NCBI GenBank assembly: GCA_029263275.1
Contig: JAJCXU010000250.1
Location: 1-8,454 of the forward strand
Source of the DNA: Ilumatobacter sp.
GTDB lineage: Bacteria; Actinomycetota; Acidimicrobiia; Acidimicrobiales; Ilumatobacteraceae
Direction: 5' to 3'
Length of the DNA: 8,454 bases
The translations under genes were made by a program, and so were the position numbers. How positions within the stretch are numbered: position 1 is the first letter of the stretch; each line of letters opens with the position of its first letter. This document shows positions 1 through 6,374 of this stretch, in pieces. The notes beneath the pieces were generated by a model. It did not search any database. It was not told the DNA's origin and worked only from the letters and a program-made list of their open reading frames with translations.

Positions 1-684
1 GAGCACGGCGACCTGGGCCATACCGGGACGAGACTGCACACACATGAAGTAGCGACCGATCGGCTTACCGTTGCGCTCTCGACCGCGGCGCTGTTCGAGC
101 CACGCCTCATCGAGCTGCTGTGCGCCACCCTTGCCTCGACCTCCGCGGCCGCCGCGGCCCTTCTTACGCTGGCCGTCGCCTTGTTTGCCACCTTGTCTGC
201 CACCCTGCTTGCCGTCCTGTTTGGCACGCTGCTTGGGGCCCTTGGGCTGACCGTCGCCGTTGTCGGACATGCCGCCTGCGCCTCCGCCTTTGCCGCGTCG
301 GTTCCGCTTCTTCTTCGGCCCTTCGCCTTCGCTGCCACCCTGAGGGGAACCGCCAAGCGGTGGCGAGGACGGAACCGGCATCGTGTCGCCGATCTTCGGC
401 TTGCGCACCAGGCCCCGTTCGGACGCCTCAGCCGACGGGCGGCCTTCGCTGATCCGCTCGGGAATCTCGATGTCGTTCTTGTCTGTCTGCTCGGTCTGCG
501 ACGAGGTGTCGGCCTTGCTTGCCGGACGTCGATGCTGACCGCCGCGGGAGCCACGCTGTCGATTGTTGCCCGATCCGCTGGATTCGTTGCCAGAGCCCTT
601 GGTCGAGGCGGCTTGCTGACCGGTTGAGTCAGTGTTGCCGGAGCTGGTTTCGCCCGCGTTCGTACTGTCGTTGGTGTGGTCCAT
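1..684 (-). CDS. rne: RNase E/G family endoribonuclease, N-terminal part (runs off left edge)
   Basis: This is the first 228 codons of a gene that continues past base 1. The ATG at 684 is the first possible start after an in-frame TGA at 799-801; an AAGGGA lies 11 bases before it. Residues 1-120 are Ser/Asn/Gly/Gln-rich and look disordered. Residues 123-137 are basic (KKKRNRRGKGG). Residues 149-172 form tandem GGKQ-like tetrapeptides, and 173-187 form an RGG-type stretch. From about residue 205 the sequence turns conserved (GRYFMCVQSRPGMAQVAVL), resembling the start of the S1-containing catalytic region of RNase E/G, an endonuclease for mRNA decay and rRNA processing. The catalytic residues lie outside the window. 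Long disordered basic tails are known in actinobacterial RNase E. The position downstream of rodA also matches actinobacterial order. The family call rests on about 20 conserved residues plus context, so rng is equally possible as a symbol. Confidence 0.78.
   Translation of the reverse strand, partial: MDHTNDSTNAGETSSGNTDSTGQQAASTKGSGNESSGSGNNRQRGSRGGQHRRPASKADTSSQTEQTDKNDIEIPERISEGRPSAEASERGLVRKPKIGDTMPVPSSPPLGGSPQGGSEGEGPKKKRNRRGKGGGAGGMSDNGDGQPKGPKQRAKQDGKQGGRQGGKQGDGQRKKGRGGRGGRGKGGAQQLDEAWLEQRRGRERNGKPIGRYFMCVQSRPGMAQVAVL
181..240 (-). repeat. Five 12-bp imperfect tandem repeats encoding xGKQ tetrapeptides
   Basis: Five consecutive 12-base units (181-192, 193-204, 205-216, 217-228, 229-240) share a plus-strand pattern close to CTGYTTGCCACC. 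Read on the minus strand within the RNase E/G gene they encode GPKQ, RAKQ, DGKQ, GGRQ and GGKQ, followed by a degenerate GDGQ. The unit is a multiple of three, so changes in copy number keep the frame. They make a positively charged, Gln/Gly-rich segment just before an RGG-type stretch, suggesting RNA contact or a flexible linker. Confidence 0.8.
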
Positions 685-958
685 GTTGGAGGAGTTCCCT
701 TCTGAGGAGAAGCGCAGGGGCGTTCTCCGGAGCGGGTACGTGCTGCGAGTGATGGTCGCGCTCGATCCCGGCGTCTTCGATCTGGTGCAAAGGCCCGCTC
801 ACCAACGCGTCAGATGCGGTGAATCGGGCCATCGACACAATCTACCGGAGCACACCCACAAGCCAGGTGAGGGTCAGCCAGGGCCCAGTCGTTGCGGTGA
901 GGCAGCCCCACCACCAGTGTGGATGCTTCTCACCGATGAGAAAACCCCGCCCCTCCGA
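685..958. other. 274-bp gap between rodA and the RNase E/G gene
   Basis: No convincing gene is present. A GTG-initiated minus-strand frame starting at 838 runs into the RNase gene in another frame and looks spurious. The gap should hold the end of the rodA transcript and the leader and promoter of the RNase gene. A weak -10-like TAGATT on the minus strand (about 838-843) has no good -35 partner. The only clear structure is the inverted repeat at 927-942. Confidence 0.6.
927..942. repeat. Perfect inverted repeat 16 bp after the rodA stop; possible weak terminator
   Basis: TTCTCACCGATGAGAA has perfect 6-base arms and a 4-base loop. It lies 16 bases beyond the rodA stop codon. On the rodA strand four T residues precede or enter the stem instead of following it, and no T-run comes after. 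It is therefore not a classical intrinsic terminator. It could be a weak terminator, a 3' end stabilising hairpin or an operator. Confidence 0.4.
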
Positions 959-2113
959 TCACCGCATCCTGCGCATGTGGACTGACTGCACCAGGCCGAA
1001 CATGGCGAAATAGACGATGAGACCAGATCCGCCGTACGAGATGAACGGCAGTGGCAGGCCGGTGACCGGCATGATCTGCAGCGTCATCCCGACGTTTTGG
1101 AAGATCTGCCAAAGCAACATCGTGAAGACACCTGCACAGATGTACGTTCCGAGCAGGTCGCGCGACAGGTGAGCGATTCGCCAGATCCGGATCAGGGCAA
1201 CGCCAAACAGCGCGAGGAGTGCCGCACAGCCGACCAGGCCGAACTGTTCGCCCACGGCGGCGAACGGAAAGTCTGCCCACATGACCGGAATGTCGCGACC
1301 GTTCGTGAGGGGCCCTTGCAGCCACCCCTTGCCCCAAACGCCGCCCGTACCGATGGCCCGCATGGCGTTCCGTGCCTGGTAGGTGAAGTCCTTGTCAACC
1401 CCGTCAGGATTGATCAGTGCCTCGAGTCGGGTGATTTGGTAGCGGTCGACCAGGCGGCCAAAGAATGCTGCAGCAACGGTCGCTATGGACAGGAGCGAAA
1501 TCATCCCGATGTATCGGACTTTCGCGCCGGCGACGAGGAGGACCCCCATCGCCATCGAGATGATCACCGATGCCGACCCGAGGTCGGGCTGCACAACGAT
1601 CAGCACCGCCGGGACGCCAACAATCATCAGCCCGCCGAGGAACCGCGGATACGACACCTCGTCGCTGCGTTCCTCAGCGAGGTAGACCGCCAGCATCAGC
1701 AGCGTCGTGAACTTGGCCAGCTCGGCGGGTTGCACGTTGAACGGGCCGAGGTCGAACGAGATCCGGTCTTGTCCACTCGCCACGCCGAGCAAGATCAGCA
1801 ACACGAGCACAACGAGCGTGAGGCCGTACAGAAATCGGGCGCGCTCCTTCCAGCTCTCGTAGTCGAAGGCCATCACGACCGCCATGACTGCCACCGCAAC
1901 AATCGCGAAGATGACTTGGCGCGTGGCGAAGGCGTACGGATCATCAACCACGCGGGTACGTGATGCCGAGAACACCACGAAGCAACCGGCAACGCTCAGG
2001 ATCACTTGCACCGACATCAGCACCCAGTCGATATTCCGGCTGGGGTCTGCCGGGCTCGCGCCGATGTTGCCGAGCCCAGAGTCCGGCTTGCGTGCCAGGA
2101 AGGAGGTCGCCAT
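959..2113 (-). CDS. rodA: RodA, SEDS-family peptidoglycan glycosyltransferase
   Basis: This 384-residue protein is of usual length for RodA/FtsW/SpoVE. After a hydrophilic N-terminus of about 28 residues it shows about ten hydrophobic segments. RodA polymerises lipid II into glycan strands during side-wall growth, paired with the PBP2 encoded just upstream. Family signatures visible are VQPAELAKF, VVQPDLGSASV, a GKGWLQGPLTNGRDIPV loop and a C-terminal PVTGLPLPFISYGGSG. Asp281 in the motif WADFPFAAVGEQFG aligns with the essential loop-4 aspartate of SEDS enzymes. The usual surrounding sequence is TDFIFA..(E)E, so this version departs somewhat from the classical motif. The ATG at 2113 gives the typical start; AGGA lies about 11 bases upstream. 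A 10-codon mini-ORF ends at this start in a TGATG overlap. FtsW is the main alternative, but the elongasome context favours RodA. Confidence 0.95.
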   Translation of the reverse strand: MATSFLARKPDSGLGNIGASPADPSRNIDWVLMSVQVILSVAGCFVVFSASRTRVVDDPYAFATRQVIFAIVAVAVMAVVMAFDYESWKERARFLYGLTLVVLVLLILLGVASGQDRISFDLGPFNVQPAELAKFTTLLMLAVYLAEERSDEVSYPRFLGGLMIVGVPAVLIVVQPDLGSASVIISMAMGVLLVAGAKVRYIGMISLLSIATVAAAFFGRLVDRYQITRLEALINPDGVDKDFTYQARNAMRAIGTGGVWGKGWLQGPLTNGRDIPVMWADFPFAAVGEQFGLVGCAALLALFGVALIRIWRIAHLSRDLLGTYICAGVFTMLLWQIFQNVGMTLQIMPVTGLPLPFISYGGSGLIVYFAMFGLVQSVHMRRMR

Positions 2114-2162
2114 CAGGAGAAGATTCCTGCTGCGTCGATCGCCATGTGACCAGTCTTACCGA

Positions 2163-4421
2163 TCAGCTTCGACGTGAGAAGCAACGAGTGTCCTCGAGCT
2201 TCTTCGGTGCCGCGGGGAAGGTCTGGTCCGTGTTGAGCGGCAGTGACAACTCGACGGGGTCGGTCGGAGCGATCCCCGACATCTGCAGGAACATGCACTT
2301 GACGACCGGACCAGCTGCGACCGCTCCGTATCCACTCTTTTCGAGGTAGGCGGACACGGTGTAGGGCGTGGACGAGTCCACGCTGTACGCGCTGAACGCC
2401 GACGAGTCATTCCACGGGAAGTTGTTCCGGCCCTGCGCGGTACCCGTCTTGGCGGCCACCGGAATGGCGTCGCTCGGATAGTCGTAGAAGAGTTTTTCTC
2501 CGGTGGTGCTGTGGTAGAAGTCGCTGGTGTGCCCGGCGCCCGTCTGGACGACACGACGAAGACCATCGTCGATCTCTCTGTGGATGTTGGCGGGCATCGG
2601 GATCTGGCGAATCACTTCCCCCTCGACGTTCGGCTCCTCAGCGAATCGAGCCTTCGAGATGTCAGCAAAGCCCTGCATCGTAGAGTCCGGCACCCCGGCC
2701 TCGTAGACCGCCTTGATGATCTCCGGCTTCATGACGAACCCGAAGTTGGCAATCGTCGAGTAGCCAGTCGCAAGCTGCAGCGGCGTTGCGGACAACAAGC
2801 CCTGGCCGATGGCGAGTTGCACGTTGTCGCCCGTGAAATACCCACGCCCTTCGTCTTCGCTGATGACGCCGCGTCGGGCGTACTCCGCTTTGAGTTCCCG
2901 GTCGGGCACGGTTCCAGCGAACTCGAACGGCAAATCGATGCCGGTCCTGGCGCCAAAGCCGAACAGGCCGACTTGACGCTGGAGCAGGTCTTTCTGCTCG
3001 TTGTTCTCCATGATGAGTTCGCCCACCCGATAGAAGAACGCATCGCTCGACACGGCAAGTGCGGTTTCCACGTCGACGGAGCCGTACACACAGGGCCGAC
3101 CGTTGCCGCACGTGGCGTTCTTGTACACGCAGCGGACCAGCCCCGATGCACACTTGTCGGCGTCAACCGAGGTCATCTTGTACGTGCCCGTGTCCTGGTA
3201 GCGATCGTTGGTCGTCAGCAGACCGGTCGACAGCGCCGCGTAGGCACTGAACGGCTTGAACGTCGACCCCAGGTTGTAGCGCCCTTGGATCGCCCGGTTG
3301 ACGAGTGTCGATCTGTCCGGGTCGGTCTTGACGGATTCGGGAATCACTTGGCCATCGGCGTCGTACTCGAGGGCCTCGATGTCGGTGGCGTCGAAGATCT
3401 CTTCGAACTTGCCTCCGCCGAGATCCGACTCGAACCAACGATTGTCGAACGTCGGGTAGGACGCGAGCGCGATGATGTGGCCGGTCTCCCAGTTCTGGAC
3501 GACGACCGCACCGGCAGGCGCCTTGAACGGCACCTCTTCCGGGTAGTAGTCCTTCTCGTTGGTCTCTGGGTCGAGTTCGTAGAAGGCCCGTGTCAGAAAG
3601 TTGGTCTCGCGGTCGAGCGGATTCCTTGCCGTTGCCTGTCGCCGGAGCTTGAGCTGCGTCTCGAGGGCTTGTTCGGCGTACTGCTGCTGGTCGAGGTCGA
3701 TGGTCAACTGAATGTCGCGCCCGTTGACCGGGGGGACGCGTTCGATCTCTCGGACAATGCGGCTCGTGTTGTCGACCTCGTACTTGACGTAACCCGAGAC
3801 GCCGTGCAGCTCGCGCTCCATGCTGAGTTCGATGCCGAACTGCCCGACGCGTTCACTCTGCGTGTAACCGTTGCTGACGTAGAGGTCCTTGGTCTCGGCG
3901 GTGATGGCACCCATGTATCCGACGACGTGGCTGGCGAGTGGTGCGTACGGATACTGGCGCGTCGACATCTCGATGATCTGCACGCCGGGAAGGTCTTCGA
4001 CGCGTTCCTTGATCGCAATTGCCGTCGCTTCGCTGAGGCCCTCAGCCACCGGCATGGGCAGCAGCGTGTCGGTGATGCCACGTTCGTAGCGTCGCTCCAT
4101 GTCCTCGACGGGCACGTCGACCCAGCCCGAGAGCCGCCTGAAGATCTCCTCGCGGTCGCTGTCGCGGCGGAGGAGTTCCCAGTCGACGGTGACGGCGAGC
4201 GACCGCTGGTTGTCGGCGAGGATGCGGCCATCGGCATCGAAGATTCGGCCGCGCTGCGGCAAGAGCGCACGAGTGCGGACCTTGGTCGTGTCGACCTGCT
4301 CTTGGAGGGCCTCGGCTTCGACGGTCTGCAGGAACCAGAGGCGCGCGCCGATCAGCGAGAACAGCAGGGTTCCGACCACGGCAAGAAGGCCCAACCGGGT
4401 GGCGCGTTTGTCAACTGCCAT
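2163..4421 (-). CDS. mrdA: Penicillin-binding protein 2, elongasome class B transpeptidase
   Basis: This 752-residue protein crosslinks peptidoglycan during elongation in partnership with RodA. A short cytoplasmic tail is followed by one membrane segment (about residues 10-31). The PBP dimerisation domain spans roughly 52-240, with RGRIFDADGRILADN near 57-71. The transpeptidase domain begins near APAGAVVV at about 301. Catalytic motifs are S386-T-F-K389, S458-S-D460 (the SxN-type motif) and K658-T-G. It is longer than many PBP2 proteins. A segment between the first two motifs holds Cys424, Cys431, Cys438 and Cys444; with Cys709 and Cys747 all six cysteines lie outside the membrane. I chose the ATG at 4421 because it gives a normal short tail (MAVDKRATRLG). 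A TTG at 4451 would add 10 residues. GGAAAGGG lies about 12 bases before the ATG, a rather long spacing. The rodA start follows 49 bp downstream. No PASTA domain is seen. Confidence 0.95.
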   Translation of the reverse strand: MAVDKRATRLGLLAVVGTLLFSLIGARLWFLQTVEAEALQEQVDTTKVRTRALLPQRGRIFDADGRILADNQRSLAVTVDWELLRRDSDREEIFRRLSGWVDVPVEDMERRYERGITDTLLPMPVAEGLSEATAIAIKERVEDLPGVQIIEMSTRQYPYAPLASHVVGYMGAITAETKDLYVSNGYTQSERVGQFGIELSMERELHGVSGYVKYEVDNTSRIVREIERVPPVNGRDIQLTIDLDQQQYAEQALETQLKLRRQATARNPLDRETNFLTRAFYELDPETNEKDYYPEEVPFKAPAGAVVVQNWETGHIIALASYPTFDNRWFESDLGGGKFEEIFDATDIEALEYDADGQVIPESVKTDPDRSTLVNRAIQGRYNLGSTFKPFSAYAALSTGLLTTNDRYQDTGTYKMTSVDADKCASGLVRCVYKNATCGNGRPCVYGSVDVETALAVSSDAFFYRVGELIMENNEQKDLLQRQVGLFGFGARTGIDLPFEFAGTVPDRELKAEYARRGVISEDEGRGYFTGDNVQLAIGQGLLSATPLQLATGYSTIANFGFVMKPEIIKAVYEAGVPDSTMQGFADISKARFAEEPNVEGEVIRQIPMPANIHREIDDGLRRVVQTGAGHTSDFYHSTTGEKLFYDYPSDAIPVAAKTGTAQGRNNFPWNDSSAFSAYSVDSSTPYTVSAYLEKSGYGAVAAGPVVKCMFLQMSGIAPTDPVELSLPLNTDQTFPAAPKKLEDTRCFSRRS

Positions 4422-4579
4422 TGCGTCAGTGTGCCCTTTCCTCAAGCTCAATCGACAGCGGCTGCATCTGACGCCGATGGTCGTTCTTCACACAACCGTA
4501 ATGTAGTCGTGCTCGTTCGTTTGGTGACGGCAGCCCCTGCTGTTCCCGAATTGTTTGCGTCTCTTCCCTTGGGCGCCAA
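4422..4579. other. 158-bp gap between mreD and mrdA
   Basis: This is the widest gap inside the otherwise tight mreB-rodA set. No small gene is convincing: the minus-strand frames crossing it are shadows of mreD with unremarkable composition. A TACATT on the minus strand could be a -10 box, but it has no good -35 partner. An internal promoter or mRNA processing site is possible; nothing in the sequence settles it. Confidence 0.45.
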
Positions 4580-5119
4580 TCAGAGGGAGGACTCGCGCGG
4601 TGGCGCGACCCATTCCGCGCTCTTGATTCGGAGGCACCATCGCGCCAACGGGACGAAGAGCGGTGAGAGGACGCCTGCACCAATCGCCACCACCGGCACG
4701 ATGAGCGTGAGCCGTGGCTCGAAGGGATCGCTCGCCCCGGTGAACAGCCGAGTGACCGGGACCATGATCTCGCCGACCGCCGCGCCCATCGTGGTGAAGA
4801 TCATCGCCAACCACCACTGCGGGTCAGCGACGATGATGGCCAAGAGACCCGCAACGGTTCCCGCGATCGTCATCGGGATCGCGGTCGAGCCGATCGGCAG
4901 CCCTTCCAACATGTCGTACATCACTGCGAGGACGACGCCAGCCGTTGCCCCCCGCTCGGACCCGCCGGCGGCACCAGCGGCCGCCGCGAGCGCCAGCACG
5001 ACCTGGATGATCACACCAGCGATCGTGATCTCGACGAACAACGACCGTTGCAGGGCGAGCAGGATCATTCCGACCGGGATCAATCGGATGACTGGGCCCT
5101 GCCAGATTGCCGCCAGCAT
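4580..5119 (-). CDS. mreD: MreD, rod-shape-determining integral membrane protein
   Basis: This 179-residue, strongly hydrophobic protein has about five membrane segments, matching MreD size and topology. Residues near the N-terminus (RLIPVGMILLALQRSLF) and the GATAGVVLAVMYDMLEGLPI stretch resemble MreD, in which a G..AG....L.D....PLG pattern is common. MreD binds MreC and helps link the MreB filament to PBP2 and RodA. MreD proteins are poorly conserved, so the call leans on topology plus its place after mreC. The ATG at 5119 is the first start after an in-frame TGA six codons upstream. Its Shine-Dalgarno sequence is weak, and with only 28 bp from the mreC stop, translational coupling to mreC is likely. 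Confidence 0.9.
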   Translation of the reverse strand: MLAAIWQGPVIRLIPVGMILLALQRSLFVEITIAGVIIQVVLALAAAAGAAGGSERGATAGVVLAVMYDMLEGLPIGSTAIPMTIAGTVAGLLAIIVADPQWWLAMIFTTMGAAVGEIMVPVTRLFTGASDPFEPRLTLIVPVVAIGAGVLSPLFVPLARWCLRIKSAEWVAPPRESSL

Positions 5120-5147
5120 CAGCCCGCGCCCAGGCGGTCAGATGTTG

Positions 5148-6329
5148 TCACTCCTGCTCGACTTCGGACAGCGGGGTGTACAACACCACCCGCAGGAAGT
5201 TCAGGCGGGTGACGTCCGCGTATGGCAGCACGTCGAGCAGCGGGCCACCTGGGCCAGACCGGTCCGCGCGGTTGATGACGACGCCGATCGGGATGTCAGG
5301 GGGCGCAAGACTGTCGAAGCCACCAGCGGTGATGACCAGGTCGCCTTCTTGCAGCACCGCAAGACTGGGGTTGTCCTGCAGGAACCTGATCTGTGGAATC
5401 AGGCCGCGTCCGCGTCCCTCGAGCGCACCGAACTCCTTCGCGGGCAGCTCGGCCACCGTGGTGGTTGTCGTCGTCGTGCTCACCGACTCGATGACTTCGC
5501 CGTCGACGGGCACGGCTGGTTCGAGATTCTCGGGGTCATTCGGATCGAGCGTGGTCGGCGTAGCGTTGACCGGCACTTCGGCCGGGTCGAGATCGTCGAC
5601 GGTGAGTACGTCGCCATTCGACCCGTTGTTCTGTGGCAGCGACGACTCGGTGGCGAGCACATCGGTGACGAGTGTGGTGGTCGGGCCAGTCGACGTGGTC
5701 ACCAGGTCTTCGAGTTCGTCGTTCGTTCGCCCCGACGGACGTGTGTCCGCCGGGCCGAGGTCGGCTTCGGGCGCAGCCTGCACGCGCACCGAAACGGCGT
5801 ACCTCGAGTCGGTGATCAGCATCACCTTCGCCGTGTTGTCAGTGACGTTGGTGATCTTCCCGATCAACCCTGCCTGGTTGACAACGGGCATGCCGACGCG
5901 GACACCACGGGCGGTTCCGATGTCGATCTCGATGATCTGGTCGAGGTTGTTCGACGATGCGCCGACGACCTTGGCGACCCTGGTCGGAATCCCTGCGAGC
6001 GAATTGAGACTGAGTAGTGCCTTCAGCTCAGCCGCTTCCTCCACTGCCAGGCGCGCCGTGGCCTGCGTGCCGATCAACCGATCGAGCTCGTCCTGCAGCG
6101 CTTGGTTTTCGCGTTCCAGGTCGTCGTACCGAGTGACGCCGTTCCACGCTCGGCCAACTGGAGTGGTGACGACATCGGTTGCCGATTCGACCGGCTCCAT
6201 CACTCGCGCGAATCCGTCGCGGATGCGGTCGAGGACTGGATTGCCGCGCAGATCCAACGTCAGGAGCAGCACAAGGGTCAGCAGCAGCGCAACGATGACT
6301 CGGCGTCGTCCGACGGTGTAGATCGCCAT
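5148..6329 (-). CDS. mreC: MreC, rod-shape-determining protein with an unusual Thr-rich insert
   Basis: MreC is a bitopic membrane protein whose periplasm-facing domain scaffolds the elongasome and activates PBP2. Visible here: a short basic N-terminus, one membrane helix (about residues 9-27), a coiled-coil-like segment (about 68-105, YDDLERENQALQDELDRL) and the two-part beta domain. The first half runs about 112-184 (including GMPVVNQAGLIGKI and AVSVRVQ) and the second about 301-388 (GALEGRGRGLI to RVVLYT). At 393 residues it is longer than the usual 270-330 because about 115 residues (185-300) are inserted between the two halves. The insert is rich in Thr, Pro, Asp, Glu and Asn, has seven consecutive threonines (285-291) and no hydrophobic core. 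The start is supported by GGGAGA eight bases before the ATG. The frame is intact on both sides, so this is not an obvious frameshift. Confidence 0.95.
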   Translation of the reverse strand: MAIYTVGRRRVIVALLLTLVLLLTLDLRGNPVLDRIRDGFARVMEPVESATDVVTTPVGRAWNGVTRYDDLERENQALQDELDRLIGTQATARLAVEEAAELKALLSLNSLAGIPTRVAKVVGASSNNLDQIIEIDIGTARGVRVGMPVVNQAGLIGKITNVTDNTAKVMLITDSRYAVSVRVQAAPEADLGPADTRPSGRTNDELEDLVTTSTGPTTTLVTDVLATESSLPQNNGSNGDVLTVDDLDPAEVPVNATPTTLDPNDPENLEPAVPVDGEVIESVSTTTTTTTVAELPAKEFGALEGRGRGLIPQIRFLQDNPSLAVLQEGDLVITAGGFDSLAPPDIPIGVVINRADRSGPGGPLLDVLPYADVTRLNFLRVVLYTPLSEVEQE

Positions 6330-6337
6330 CTCAGAAA

Positions 6338-6343
6338 TCTCCC
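6338..6343 (-). promoter_or_regulatory. Shine-Dalgarno sequence of mreC
   Basis: On the minus strand GGGAGA sits eight bases before the mreC ATG at 6329, inside the 45-bp mreB-mreC gap. It is well placed and supports that ATG as the start. Confidence 0.6.
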
Positions 6344-6374
6344 ACGATGAGGGAACGCGGCGGGCGCGGGCGGA

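Noticed and set aside
629..838. A 69-codon minus-strand frame in the rodA-RNase gap
   Set aside because: It starts with GTG, has no ribosome site, overlaps the start of the RNase gene in another frame and resembles no known family.
5457..5477. The Thr run in MreC as a slippage-prone simple repeat or frameshift site
   Set aside because: The codons vary (ACG, ACA, ACC), so the DNA is not a clean mononucleotide or long trinucleotide repeat, and the conserved frame resumes after it.
2511..6017. A 1168-codon open frame on the plus strand across mrdA, mreD and mreC
   Set aside because: It is antisense to three confidently identified genes. Its translation is rich in Arg, Asp, Val and Gly with no recognisable domain. 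Long open antisense frames are expected in GC-rich genes from codon bias alone.
5107..6321. A 404-codon Ser/Arg-rich plus-strand frame opposite mreC
   Set aside because: It is the reverse of mreC and its Ser runs are the complement of mreC codons. There is no domain and no suitable start context.
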